The notes beneath the pieces were generated by a model that was not told where the DNA came from, did no database searches, and worked only from the letters and a program-made list of their open reading frames with translations. This document shows positions 28,957 through 38,513 of a DNA stretch of 64,000 bases, piece after piece (the first letter of the stretch is position 1; each line of letters begins with the position of its first letter). This DNA comes from an uncultured Rhodocyclaceae bacterium (GTDB lineage Bacteria; Pseudomonadota; Gammaproteobacteria; Burkholderiales; Rhodocyclaceae): contig CAKQRL010000002.1 of assembly GCA_934271525.1 (NCBI GenBank), positions 97,293-161,292 on the forward strand, written 5' to 3'. A program made the position numbers and the translations under genes.

Positions 28957-30123
28957 CTAATTCAAAACATTTTCGCCGATTAAATCCGCTTGCTGTGGCA
29001 TTTGCGGGTGCAAAAATTCGCCTGAAAGCGTTGGGAACAAAGGCGAGCCGCAATCATCGCAAAATTCCAAGGGCAAGCGTTCGTTTAAAACATTAAAACC
29101 CAAAATGCGGTGTTTTTTGGCAATTTCTTGAATTTCGGATAACACTTCGCCTTCGTCATTTTCGCCCGGCAACATTGGCCAGACCACGCCGTAAAGAACG
29201 TGCCCATGGTGTGTGGCTAAGCTAATGCGGTATTCTTCACCTTGGCGGCTATAACAATAAGCCACAATCACGCGCATTTGCTCGGGCAAAATGTGCAACG
29301 ATTCTTTTAAAAATTGAATGGCTGAATCAAGCGCATAACCGCGGGATTCCAAGTCGCTTTGCCTGCACGCCGCATTAAAACTTGCAGGCAACAACGGCTG
29401 ATACATAGCGCCCACCAAAGCGGGTGCAAAAACTTTTCGGCTTTTTTCAGCCCAAATGGCTGCCACTATTTCGCGCGTGATTTTTGGGTCGTCTTGCCAA
29501 ATAAAAAGCGGTTGACCTTTTTCTACAACCAACAAAGCCAGCACAAAACGCACATCGGATAAAAATTCATTCTTTGGCGAGTCTTTGATTTTTAAGTCAA
29601 AAATGGAGAATTTTTGCGAATCCTTCTTTTTATCGGCAAACTGATTAGACAAGGCATAAATTTGCGAAAAGCTCTGCGGCAATTCATCCGGACTTAATAA
29701 AAAATTGCCCAAAATCAAGTGGCGAACATTGGGAGATGCGATATTTTCCAAAAACACCGCGCCAAAATCGCGCAAAAATTCGCGCGATAACTTTCCGCCC
29801 GGCACGCTATAACGCGACCACGCCAAAACGGGGCAGGCAATCAACTGGCAATGCAGGTTTTTTAAAGCGGGTTTGGGCTTTGGAATTTCGGATGCCGCTT
29901 CCACAATATCCGCCAAAATGTCGTGTGCGTTGGGCGCTTCATCTGCTAAAAAGTTCAGCGCATCTTCAAGCGCCGCATCATCTGCGCGGTTTAAACGCAA
30001 TTCCACTTTTTTCAAAAGCGAATCGATTAAAAATTGACGTTCCCAAAAGCCGCCCGCCTCCAAAATTTTGGCGGCCAACTGACACAAAGCGCTTGCATTG
30101 CGCGATAAATTTGTTTTTTTCAT
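28957..30123 (-). CDS. DUF2863 family protein
   Basis: A cytoplasmic protein of unknown function; the family is, as far as I know, confined to betaproteobacteria. The segment QLIACPVLAWSRYSVPGGKL and the FLLSPDELPQSFSQIYALS stretch match my memory of the family. Near the C-terminus FCDDCGSPLFPTLSGE looks like a small Cys pair motif. ATG 30123 (MKKTNLSRNAS) gives 388 aa; ATG 30132 (MPRMKK) is an alternative. No membrane segments. Probably co-transcribed with the carbonic-anhydrase-like gene. Confidence 0.7.
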   Translation of the reverse strand: MKKTNLSRNASALCQLAAKILEAGGFWERQFLIDSLLKKVELRLNRADDAALEDALNFLADEAPNAHDILADIVEAASEIPKPKPALKNLHCQLIACPVLAWSRYSVPGGKLSREFLRDFGAVFLENIASPNVRHLILGNFLLSPDELPQSFSQIYALSNQFADKKKDSQKFSIFDLKIKDSPKNEFLSDVRFVLALLVVEKGQPLFIWQDDPKITREIVAAIWAEKSRKVFAPALVGAMYQPLLPASFNAACRQSDLESRGYALDSAIQFLKESLHILPEQMRVIVAYCYSRQGEEYRISLATHHGHVLYGVVWPMLPGENDEGEVLSEIQEIAKKHRILGFNVLNERLPLEFCDDCGSPLFPTLSGEFLHPQMPQQADLIGENVLN

Positions 30124-30147
30124 TCTTGGCATTTTACAAGGGCAAAA

Positions 30148-30198
30148 TCCACGGTCAACCCACAATTTTTTTCAAAAAAAATTATCAATTACCGTGGC
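30148..30198 (-). terminator. 51-bp repeat palindrome after purL
   Basis: An exact plus copy (30148-30159) and a decayed minus copy (30187-30198, AATTACCGTGGC) flank an A/T core. It lies two bases past the purL stop codon. Confidence 0.55.
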
Positions 30199-30200
30199 GA

Positions 30201-33200
30201 TTATTCAAAAAAAGAACGGGCATTATAAAAAAGTTGCATCCATGGCGAAAAATCCGTTGTCCATGGCGAATATGAAAGTTGCACATTGCGAAAACAACGC
30301 TCTGGGTGCGGCATCATAATCATAAAGCGGCCATCTGGCGTGGTAAAAGCGGTTTTTCCGCCCGATGAACCGTTGGGATTTTGCGGATAAGGCAAATTTT
30401 TATGGCCTTCAAAATCGCAATAACAAAGCGAAACAATGGCATTTTGAGCATTTTCTGCTCTACCTTCGCCGTGGGAAACCACAATAGGCAAGCGCGCACC
30501 CGCCATTCCTTTTAAAAACACCGCGGGCGACTCCTGCACTTCCACAAGCGACAAGCGCGCTTCAAACTGCGCACTTTCATTATGCAAAAATGTTGGCCAA
30601 TGTTGGGCACCGGGAATCATCGTTTTTAAGGCGCTCATCATTTGGCAACCGTTGCAAACGCCAAGCGCAAGCGTATTTTCGCGGTTGAAAAAAGCACTAA
30701 ATTCATCAAAAGTCTTTGCGTTCATCAAAATGCTTTTTGCCCAACCCTGCCCTGCGCCCAAAACATCGCCAAAAGAAAAACCACCGCAAGTAGCCAAAAC
30801 CTGAAAATCAGAAAGCCTCACGCGGGATTCCAAAATATCGCTCATCGTCACATCAAAAGCCGCAAAGCCTGCGGCGGTGAAAGCCGCCGCCATCTCATTT
30901 TGGCTGTTAATGCCTTGTTCGCGCAAAATGGCAACCTTGGGCGGCGTTTTTTTGAAAATTGCAGGCGCTTTAATTTCAAAATTCAAAAGCGGTTCTAAAC
31001 CGCGATCGGAGCAATTTTCAATGCCATTAAACCATTCTTCTGCCGTTTTGGGATTGTCGCGCAGGCGTTGCATTTCAAAACTTGTGCGCGACCATTGTTT
31101 TTGCAAATTCAGGCGCGATTCTTCAAATAAGCCTTCAATTGTAATCACATCAGAATCGTTGGTCTCGCCCAGCAAATAAGCAAAAGCAAAGGATTGCAAA
31201 ATTTTGTTGCGCGATTCGCGCGGGGTTTCAATCAAAAAACCAATTTCTTCATTCAACCAAAAATCAAGCGGTTCCACGTTTTCGGGGGTTTTAAGCGTTA
31301 AGCCGTAATGCGAAGTAAAAGCCATTTCCAACAAAGCGATTAAAGCGCCGCCATCGGAGCGGTCGTGTTGCGCCAAAATGAGGTGTTGTTTTTTGAGTTC
31401 AGAGAGCGTTTTCAACAACTTTTGAAAATCAACGGGCGAATCCACATCGGGCGGCTCAGCGCCCGTGGCGTTATAAACCTGCGCCAAAGATGAAGCGCCC
31501 AAACGATTTTTTGCGTTTAAAGCAATTAAAAAAAGGTCGGTTTTGAAATTTTTTTGCCGTTTACCGTGGAAAATCAGCGGTGTTTTTGTTTTTCGCACAT
31601 CATCAACCTTTGCAAAGGCGCTTACCACAAGAGAAACGGGCGAAATCACTTGAAAATCAGCCCACGCGCTTTGCATGGAAAGGGAATCCTTGCCCACGGG
31701 AATTGAAATGCCCAATTCTTGGCAAAATTCGGATAGCGCCTGCACGGCAGAATAAAGCCGCGCGTCTTCGCCCGCAGCACCACAAGCCGCCATCCAGTTG
31801 GCAGAAAGTTTAACATTGGACAATTCAACATCTGCCGAAAATAAATTCGTCAAGCTCTCGGCTGCCGCCATGCGTGCGGCAGCCGCAGGGTTTAAAACGG
31901 CAATGGGCGATTTTTCACCCAAGGCAAAAGCAGCGCCGCCAAAACCTTTGAAATCATCACAAACCACCGCAACATCAGCCGTTGGCACTTGCCATGGACC
32001 AACCATTTGGTCGCGCGCGGTCAAACCGCCCACGGTGCGATCCCCAATGGTGATCAAAAAACTTTTATCAGCAATGCTGGGCAAAGCCAACAAACGTTTG
32101 ACCGCATCCGAAAAAGTGATTTTTTCAAAAGGAATGGCAATGTTTTCAAACGCCTTACTCGTTACGTTTTTGCGCATTTTGGGCGGTTTGCCAAGCAAAG
32201 CTGGCAAGGCAATATCAACGGGTTTGTTTTTAAAATAAGAATCAAAAACGGTTAAGCGTTGCTCTTTTGTTGCATAACCAACAACGGCAAAAGGTGCGCG
32301 TTCGCGCGCACAAATTGCACGGAATTTTGGCAAATTCTCCGGCAAAATTGCCAAAACATAACGCTCTTGGGCTTCGTTTGACCAAATTTGCGCGGGCGAC
32401 ATTTTGCGCTCTAATGTTGGCACATCGCGCAATTCAAAGCTAGCGCCAACACCGCCGCCGTTTGCCAACTCTGGAAAAGCGTTAGAAAGCCCGCCTGCGC
32501 CAACGTCATGAATGGACAAAATCGGGTTGTTGTCGCCCAACTGCCAACAACGGTCAATAACCTCTTGTGCGCGGCGTTGCATTTCGGGATTGCCGCGCTG
32601 AACCGAAGCAAAATCCAAACTTTCCAAATTTTCGCCCGAATGCATGGACGATGCCGCACCGCCCCCCAAACCAATTAAAAGCCCGGGACCACCTAATTGA
32701 ACAAACAATGTTCCAGCGGGCAATTGGGGCGTTTTAAAAGCATCGCGCGCGGCAATTTGCCCAATGCCGCCTGCAATCATAATTGGCTTCATATAACCGT
32801 AAGTGCATTGCGGCAACGCTTGCAAATAAGTGCGAAAAAAACCCGCCAAGTTTGGTCTGCCAAATTCGTTGTTAAACGATGCCGCGCCGATAGGCCCCTC
32901 AATCATAATTTGCAAAGCGCTTGCCAAGCGTTTGGGCGCTTCTTTAAAGGTTTCCCAAGGTTGGGCAAAGTTTGGCAAATTCAAATTAGAAACGCTAAAA
33001 CCGCAAAGTCCAGCAACAGGTTTGGAGCCGCGCCCGGTTGCGCCTTCGTCCCGAATTTCACCGCCTGAACCTGTTGCAGCACCTGCAAAAGGAGAGATTG
33101 CCGTGGGGTGATTGTGCGTTTCCACTTTAATAAGCGGTAAGGTTTTTTCCGTGTGAAAAACGTATTCGCCGTTTTGGTTTGGATAAAGCCGCTCAATTGG

Positions 33201-33935
33201 TTTCCCCTCTAAAATTGCCGCATTGTCGGCATACGCCAACACGGTGCCTTGCGGGGCTTTTTCGTGCGTTTTTTGTATCCATTGAAAAAGCGTTTTTTCC
33301 TGCGCCACGCCGTCAATTACAAAATCGGCATTAAAAATTTTGTGCCGACAATGTTCAGAGTTCATCTGCGCAAACATCATCAATTCCGCATCAGACGGGT
33401 TGCGGTTTTCGGCTTTGAAAATATTGAGCAAATATTCTTTTTCTTCGGCATTTAATGCCAAACCCAAGCGCTGATTCGCCGCTTCCAAAGAATCGGCATT
33501 GTTTTCAATTTCAAAAAAAGGCGCAGGTTCAAGGTTTTCAAAAAGTTGTTGAATTTCGTCAAAACTGCTCAACACGCTTTCTGTCATTAAATCGTGCAGT
33601 TGGTCGGCGGCATCAAATTTTTTGCCTTCAAACAAAATTAACTTTTCAATGCGCCAAACTTTTAAACCCGAACGCTCGGCAATTTCTGTGGCTTTGGATG
33701 CCCACGGCGAAATGGTGCCGATTCGGGGCGCAATTAAAAAAAATTGTGGGTTGACCGTGGATTTTTGCAAAATCTCAGCATTTAAAAGATTTTTTAAAAC
33801 GCCCAAGTCTTTTTGGGACAAATTTTCTGCCCAAACAACATACAAAAGCCGTGCGGAATCAATGTTTTTGGCTTTTAAAGCGTTTAGACGAAAGGCGGAA
33901 AAAGCCGCACCGCCCAAAAATAAGTTCATCATCAT
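30201..33935 (-). CDS. purL: Phosphoribosylformylglycinamidine synthase (large, single-chain form)
   Basis: Makes FGAM from FGAR, ATP and glutamine in purine synthesis. Synthetase: KVETHNHPTAISPFAGAATG, GSGGEIRDEGATGRGSKPVAG split over residues about 285-320. C-terminal glutaminase: LGVCNGCQMMSAL with the nucleophile, and PHPERCFRN. 1,244 aa from ATG 33935, which overlaps the nudB stop codon (ATGA). Two repeat copies are translated: 33750-33761 (STVNPQFF near the N-terminus) and 31559-31570 (FHGKRQKNFK). The second sits between TPLI and DLFLIAL, where other PurL proteins have a short loop, so it looks like a loop insertion. Confidence 0.95.
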   Translation of the reverse strand: MMMNLFLGGAAFSAFRLNALKAKNIDSARLLYVVWAENLSQKDLGVLKNLLNAEILQKSTVNPQFFLIAPRIGTISPWASKATEIAERSGLKVWRIEKLILFEGKKFDAADQLHDLMTESVLSSFDEIQQLFENLEPAPFFEIENNADSLEAANQRLGLALNAEEKEYLLNIFKAENRNPSDAELMMFAQMNSEHCRHKIFNADFVIDGVAQEKTLFQWIQKTHEKAPQGTVLAYADNAAILEGKPIERLYPNQNGEYVFHTEKTLPLIKVETHNHPTAISPFAGAATGSGGEIRDEGATGRGSKPVAGLCGFSVSNLNLPNFAQPWETFKEAPKRLASALQIMIEGPIGAASFNNEFGRPNLAGFFRTYLQALPQCTYGYMKPIMIAGGIGQIAARDAFKTPQLPAGTLFVQLGGPGLLIGLGGGAASSMHSGENLESLDFASVQRGNPEMQRRAQEVIDRCWQLGDNNPILSIHDVGAGGLSNAFPELANGGGVGASFELRDVPTLERKMSPAQIWSNEAQERYVLAILPENLPKFRAICARERAPFAVVGYATKEQRLTVFDSYFKNKPVDIALPALLGKPPKMRKNVTSKAFENIAIPFEKITFSDAVKRLLALPSIADKSFLITIGDRTVGGLTARDQMVGPWQVPTADVAVVCDDFKGFGGAAFALGEKSPIAVLNPAAAARMAAAESLTNLFSADVELSNVKLSANWMAACGAAGEDARLYSAVQALSEFCQELGISIPVGKDSLSMQSAWADFQVISPVSLVVSAFAKVDDVRKTKTPLIFHGKRQKNFKTDLFLIALNAKNRLGASSLAQVYNATGAEPPDVDSPVDFQKLLKTLSELKKQHLILAQHDRSDGGALIALLEMAFTSHYGLTLKTPENVEPLDFWLNEEIGFLIETPRESRNKILQSFAFAYLLGETNDSDVITIEGLFEESRLNLQKQWSRTSFEMQRLRDNPKTAEEWFNGIENCSDRGLEPLLNFEIKAPAIFKKTPPKVAILREQGINSQNEMAAAFTAAGFAAFDVTMSDILESRVRLSDFQVLATCGGFSFGDVLGAGQGWAKSILMNAKTFDEFSAFFNRENTLALGVCNGCQMMSALKTMIPGAQHWPTFLHNESAQFEARLSLVEVQESPAVFLKGMAGARLPIVVSHGEGRAENAQNAIVSLCYCDFEGHKNLPYPQNPNGSSGGKTAFTTPDGRFMIMMPHPERCFRNVQLSYSPWTTDFSPWMQLFYNARSFFE

Positions 33936-34414
33936 TGGATATGCCGACAAATAAAATCGCCATTATCGTTGAAAATGCGCAAATAAAGAATGGCATCGCG
34001 ATTGGATGGCGAAAAAGCCAAGCGCGCAGCGCGCTGCCACGGCAACCATTGAAAAGCCACGTGCTCGGCAGGGTTCAAAAAAATGGGCGTTGCCTTGGGG
34101 ATTTGCAGGCTAAACACATATTCCGTGTTTTCCAACACGCCCGGAGCATAACGTTTTTGGTAACAATCAAAAATGCGAAAACGATTGGTTTGATGCCACG
34201 CCTTCAAATGTTGCAATGGTGCGTGAAAACCAGTTTCTTCAAAAACTTCGCGAATGGCGCAATGTTCAGGCAATTCGTTTTCTTCAAGCGAACCCGTAAC
34301 CGATTGCCAAAAACCACGCAGATTCTGCGTGCGTTCCAACAACAAAATTTCGCCCGCTTCATTGTGAATAATCACCAACACGGAAAAAGGATTTTTGTAT
34401 TTTTCCACGGTCAA
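33932..34414 (-). CDS. nudB: Nudix hydrolase, dihydroneopterin triphosphate diphosphatase type
   Basis: Probably removes pyrophosphate from dihydroneopterin triphosphate in folate synthesis. The Nudix box is complete: GSLEENELPEHCAIREVFEE followed by TG. ERTQNLRGFWQSVTG and CYQKRYAPGVLENTE match E. coli NudB closely in my memory. The frame is open to a TTG at 34459, but that start would overlap the divergent yciB start; a TTG inside the repeat copy (34412-34414) gives MTVEKYKNPFSVLV, whose length before PFSVLV matches the known N-terminus. I prefer this repeat-embedded start (160 aa). It is coupled to purL by a four-base overlap. Confidence 0.8.
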   Translation of the reverse strand: MTVEKYKNPFSVLVIIHNEAGEILLLERTQNLRGFWQSVTGSLEENELPEHCAIREVFEETGFHAPLQHLKAWHQTNRFRIFDCYQKRYAPGVLENTEYVFSLQIPKATPIFLNPAEHVAFQWLPWQRAARLAFSPSNRDAILYLRIFNDNGDFICRHIQ

Positions 34415-34453
34415 CGCTTTATAATTTTCATTTTTTAAAAAAACGCAAATTGT

Positions 34454-35050
34454 ATGCAAATTTTCTTTGATTTTCTGCCCATTGTTTTATTTTTTGCTGC
34501 TTTTTATTTTGCTAAAAATAATGGCGATTCAGCACAATCGCTTTTGGAATCGCTCGGATTTTCCGAACTTTCCGCAGAGCAAACACCCATTTTGCTGGCA
34601 ACAATCGTTGTTATTCTTGCCACTTTTTTGCAAATTCTCTACCTTTTTATTCGCCAAAAACCAATTCCCAAAATGTTGTGGGCAAGTTTTGGCTTGCTTG
34701 TTATTTTTGGCGCGATGACCTTAATTTTTCAAAATCCCGCTTTTATCAAAGCCAAACCTTCCTTGCTTTATTTGTTGTTTGCGGGCGTGTTCGTTTTTGG
34801 AATCATCTTTAAAAAAGCGCCGTTGAAAGCGGTTTTGGGCAATCAAATAGAATTGCCAGAAAAAGTCTGGCAACAATTAAACGTGGCGTGGATTTTGTTC
34901 TTTGTTGTGATGGCGGTTTTAAATGCGCTGGTTGCTGTATTTTTTTCCACTGAAATTTGGGTTAATTTCAAACTTTTTGGGGCAATGGGTTTAACCTTTT
35001 TATTTATTATCGGTCAAGGTTTTTTTCTAATGCCTTTTTTAAAAAAATAA
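34454..35050 (+). CDS. yciB: Inner membrane septation protein A (IspZ/YciB)
   Basis: Inner-membrane protein of about five transmembrane segments needed for normal cell division and envelope integrity in enterics. Signature: MQIFFDFLPIVLFFAAFYF, then WQQLNVAWILFFVVMAVLN and FSTEIWVNFKLFGAMGLTF. 198 aa, normal. It is followed by a PpiC-type isomerase gene, a common betaproteobacterial neighbour (bolA, often between them, is absent here). Confidence 0.93.
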   Translation: MQIFFDFLPIVLFFAAFYFAKNNGDSAQSLLESLGFSELSAEQTPILLATIVVILATFLQILYLFIRQKPIPKMLWASFGLLVIFGAMTLIFQNPAFIKAKPSLLYLLFAGVFVFGIIFKKAPLKAVLGNQIELPEKVWQQLNVAWILFFVVMAVLNALVAVFFSTEIWVNFKLFGAMGLTFLFIIGQGFFLMPFLKK

Positions 35051-35056
35051 TATAAT
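35051..35056 (+). promoter_or_regulatory. Probable -10 element for the ppiC-like gene
   Basis: A perfect TATAAT followed by GCA, 30 bases before the ATG at 35086. No good -35 box at 17 bases upstream. The -10 plus GCR pattern recurs before fabI, thyA and purB. Confidence 0.45.
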
Positions 35057-35085
35057 GCAAAGCATTTTTTAACACTTTAAGGGAT

Positions 35086-35871
35086 TTGACAATGTTTCCA
35101 TCCAAAAAACTTTGCGCAGCACTTGTGGCGGCAAGCCTTTTAAGCGCCCCAACATTGGCAGAAAGCATCAAAGTCAACGGCAAAACCATTGACGCTTCAC
35201 TCTTTGATGCCTTTATGGCGCAACAAAAACGCGAAGGCGTGGCGGATACGCCAGAATTGCGTATGGCAGTGCGCGAAGAATTGATTCGCCGCGAACTCTT
35301 GATGCAAGAAGCCCACAAGAAAAAATTTGACAAAAACCCAGACGTTGTGGCAGGCGCAGAATTAGCCCGCCAAGGCTTGGTCATTCAAGCATTTTTGAAT
35401 GATTATGTGAAATCCAACACCATTGATGAGAAAAAACTGCGCGCCAATTACGAAAAAATCAACGCAGCAATGGGCAAAACCGAATACAAAGCGCAACACA
35501 TTTTGGTTCAGGATGAAAAAACCGCAAAAGACATCATTGCGCAGCTCAAAAAAGGCAGCAAATTTGCGGATTTGGCAAAAAAACATTCCAGCGACCCGGG
35601 CTCCAAAGACCGCGGCGGAGAACTCGGTTGGGCGCCCGCCAATGCTTATGTGCCGGCTTTTTCGGATGCTTTGAAAAAACTCAAAAAAGGCACTTACACA
35701 CAAACGCCAATCAAAACCGAGTTTGGCTACCACGTGGTGTTTTTGGAAGACACGCGCCCGTTGGTGCCGCCCGCCTTTGAACGCGTGAAACCCGAATTGC
35801 AAATGCGCGCACAAAATGAGTTGGTTGATGAATTAATCAAAGACTTGCGCAGCAAAGCCAAAGTGGAATAA
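35086..35871 (+). CDS. Periplasmic peptidyl-prolyl cis-trans isomerase (parvulin/PpiC-SurA type)
   Basis: Foldase for exported proteins. Signal peptide KKLCAALVAASLLSAPTLA, an N-terminal SurA-like helical region, then one parvulin domain: KAQHILVQDEKTAKDI, FADLAKKHSSDPGSKDRGG, ELGWAPANAYVPAF and TEFGYHVVFLEDTRP. 261 aa. AAGGGA precedes the ATG. A good intrinsic terminator follows. Confidence 0.92.
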   Translation: MTMFPSKKLCAALVAASLLSAPTLAESIKVNGKTIDASLFDAFMAQQKREGVADTPELRMAVREELIRRELLMQEAHKKKFDKNPDVVAGAELARQGLVIQAFLNDYVKSNTIDEKKLRANYEKINAAMGKTEYKAQHILVQDEKTAKDIIAQLKKGSKFADLAKKHSSDPGSKDRGGELGWAPANAYVPAFSDALKKLKKGTYTQTPIKTEFGYHVVFLEDTRPLVPPAFERVKPELQMRAQNELVDELIKDLRSKAKVE

Positions 35872-35891
35872 TCCTTTTTTTAACAATAAAC

Positions 35892-35916
35892 AAGCCACAG
35901 TTTCTGTGGCTTTTTT
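35892..35916 (+). terminator. Intrinsic terminator after the ppiC-like gene
   Basis: AAGCCACAG (35892-35900) pairs with CTGTGGCTT (35904-35912) around TTT and is followed by a T run. Strong classic terminator. Confidence 0.85.
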
Positions 35917-35945
35917 CTTTTATTTTCTTTTCTTTAAAAAATCTT

Positions 35946-38504
35946 ATGAAAACCCCAAAAACCGTTTATTTAAAAGATTACACGCCAAGCGCTTTTTTAA
36001 TTGATGAAACTTTTTTAAAAGTGGAATTGTTTGATGAAGCAACAATTGTTACGGCAAAGCTCAAAATTCGCCGAAATCCCAAGGTTTTGCAATTTTCCAC
36101 GGTAAACGCTGAAAAATTTTTAAAACTCAATGGCAAAAATTTAAACACATTAAAAATTTTAAAAAACGGCACACCGATTGATTATGAAATTGAAAATGTT
36201 TTAGACGAATCGCTTTTAAAAATTGAATTTTTGGAAGATTCTGCCGAAATTGAAACGGTTGTGAAAATTTTTCCGCAAAAAAACACTGCCCTTTTGGGTT
36301 TTTACAAAAGCAAAAACGGCTATTTTACGCAGTGCGAAGCGCAGAGTTTTCGCGCAATCACGTGGTTTTTAGATCGCCCAGACGTGATGAGCCTTTACAC
36401 CGTTCGGCTTGAAGCCGAGAAAAAACGTTTTCCTATTTTGCTTTCCAACGGCAACTTAGAAAATTCGGGCGATTTAGAACATTCGCGCCATTTTGCCTTG
36501 TGGCGCGACCCATTCAAAAAGCCAAGCTATTTGTTTGCAATGGTTTTTGCGGATTTGGGCGTGTTGCAAGATTCTTATACAACAAAAGACGGCAAAAACG
36601 TAGCGCTCTACATTTACGCCGAAGAAGGCCGCCAAGCGCAATTGCAGCGCGCCATGGCAGCTTTGAAAAAAGCAATGGCGTGGGATGAAAAACGCTTCAA
36701 TTTGTCTTGCGATTTGGCGCGCTATTCTATTGTGGCGGTTGACGACTTCAACATGGGCGCCATGGAAAATAAAGGTTTGAACATTTTTAACAGCAAATAT
36801 GTTTTGGCGGATGAAAAAACAGCAACGGATGCGGATTTTGAAGCCATTGATGATGTAATTGCCCACGAATATTTTCACAACTGGACGGGCAATCGCATCA
36901 CCTGCCGCGACTGGTTTCAGTTGTCCTTAAAAGAAGGTTTGACGGTTTACCGCGAACAACTTTTTTCTGCCGATACGCATGATAAAAACCTCGCGCGCAT
37001 TAAAGAAGCGCGCTTAATTCGCAGTGCACAATTTGTTGAAGATGCTGGTCCTATGGCGCATCCTGTGCGACCAGATCATTATATGGAAATCAACAATTTT
37101 TATACTGTGACGGTTTATGAAAAAGGCGCAGAGTTGATTCGTATGATGGCGAGCATCATCGGTGATGCGGCTTTTAATGACGGCATGGCGGAATATTTCC
37201 GCCGCTACGATGGCACAGCGGCAACCATTGAAGATTTTGTTAGCGCGTTGGAATCAGCCAGCGGTTTTGATTTTAAAGAATTTATGCCGTGGTACCACAC
37301 CGCAGGCACGCCCAGCTTAAAAATCGCGACGGATTTTTCAAAGGAAAATCAACGCTTGACGATAAAAATCACGCAAGAAAATCCCAAAAACCCAGCGCCC
37401 GTTTTAATGCCTATTGCCATTGCGCTATTTTCAAAATCGGGCAAAAAAATTATAGAAAAAACGCTTTTGTTCAAAGAAAAATCTCAAGATTTTGTTTTTG
37501 AAAACATTGAATCTGAACCGATTGCATCCTTTTTGCGCCGTTTTTCAGCACCAGTAAAAGTGGAATTGCCATTTTCCACGGTCAACGCCATATTTCTTTT
37601 AAAAAACGAAGACGACCCATTCGCCGCTTTTGACGCGGCGAAAAGTTTATTCCAACACTTTATTTTGGCAGGCGAAAATCTTCCCGAATCCTTTATTGCG
37701 GCACTTTCTCACCTTTTGCAAAATGTAAAATCGCGCGGTGCGGGCTTTGTTTCTGAAATATTTTTGTTGCCATCCTTGGCGTCCCTTGCCACGCATTTGG
37801 AAAAGGTCGACATTTTGCAACTTTTCAAATCTCGGGAATCAATAATTCACCAAATTGCCAAAGCTTTAAATGCTGATTTTTTGAATGTTTTCAATGCGTT
37901 ATCAAACAAAACAAATTTAACCAAAGGCGAGCGCGCGTTAAAAAACCGTGCTTTGCAATTTTTAACGGAAATTGAAACGCCTGAAAACGTGGCAAGAACC
38001 TTTCAATCTTTCCAAAACGCCACCAATATGACCGATGAATTTGCGGCACTCAACATTTTGGCGAATTTAAACGGCAATTTTGATGAACGCACCAACGCAT
38101 TAGAATCCTTTTATAAACGTTACCAAAACGAAGATTTGGTGTTGTGCAAATGGTTGCAATGCCAAGCCACATCGCGCCGCGCGGATTGTTTATCCAATGT
38201 TCAAAATTTAACAAAACACGCGGCGTTTTCTATGGATAATCCTAACAAGGTTTATGCCTTGATTCGTGCATTTGCAAGCAACTTATTGCATTTTCATAGC
38301 ACAATCGGCGCTTATGAATTTGTTATCGCGCAAATTCGCTATTTGAACGAAAAAAACCCATCCGTTGCCGCTCGGCTTTTGCGCGCCTTTGATGATTTTC
38401 AAAAATTCGGCAATGAATCCCGCGCGCGCGCGGCACTTGATTCTTTAAAATCCGCCCAACTCTCCCGCGATGTATTTGAAATTTTGAAAAAAATAAAAGG
38501 TTGA
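35946..38504 (+). CDS. pepN: Aminopeptidase N (M1 zinc metallopeptidase)
   Basis: Broad-specificity cytoplasmic aminopeptidase. The GAMEN exopeptidase motif (MGAMENKGLNIF) and zinc site HEYFHNWTGNR with the downstream Glu in KEGLTVYREQ are intact (about residues 275-335). 852 aa, close to E. coli PepN. Two repeat copies are translated as FSTVN: 36096-36107 near the N-terminus (FSTVNAEKF) and 37575-37586 (FSTVNAIFLL). The stop codon TGA lies in a third copy (38500-38511). A short (CG)n run occurs near 38430. Confidence 0.95.
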   Translation: MKTPKTVYLKDYTPSAFLIDETFLKVELFDEATIVTAKLKIRRNPKVLQFSTVNAEKFLKLNGKNLNTLKILKNGTPIDYEIENVLDESLLKIEFLEDSAEIETVVKIFPQKNTALLGFYKSKNGYFTQCEAQSFRAITWFLDRPDVMSLYTVRLEAEKKRFPILLSNGNLENSGDLEHSRHFALWRDPFKKPSYLFAMVFADLGVLQDSYTTKDGKNVALYIYAEEGRQAQLQRAMAALKKAMAWDEKRFNLSCDLARYSIVAVDDFNMGAMENKGLNIFNSKYVLADEKTATDADFEAIDDVIAHEYFHNWTGNRITCRDWFQLSLKEGLTVYREQLFSADTHDKNLARIKEARLIRSAQFVEDAGPMAHPVRPDHYMEINNFYTVTVYEKGAELIRMMASIIGDAAFNDGMAEYFRRYDGTAATIEDFVSALESASGFDFKEFMPWYHTAGTPSLKIATDFSKENQRLTIKITQENPKNPAPVLMPIAIALFSKSGKKIIEKTLLFKEKSQDFVFENIESEPIASFLRRFSAPVKVELPFSTVNAIFLLKNEDDPFAAFDAAKSLFQHFILAGENLPESFIAALSHLLQNVKSRGAGFVSEIFLLPSLASLATHLEKVDILQLFKSRESIIHQIAKALNADFLNVFNALSNKTNLTKGERALKNRALQFLTEIETPENVARTFQSFQNATNMTDEFAALNILANLNGNFDERTNALESFYKRYQNEDLVLCKWLQCQATSRRADCLSNVQNLTKHAAFSMDNPNKVYALIRAFASNLLHFHSTIGAYEFVIAQIRYLNEKNPSVAARLLRAFDDFQKFGNESRARAALDSLKSAQLSRDVFEILKKIKG

Positions 38505-38513
38505 CCGTGGAAA

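Noticed and set aside
38425..38445. (CG)n run near the pepN C-terminus as a further phase-variation tract
   Set aside because: It is short, lies near the end of an intact essential-type gene, and dinucleotide runs of this length are not strongly unstable.
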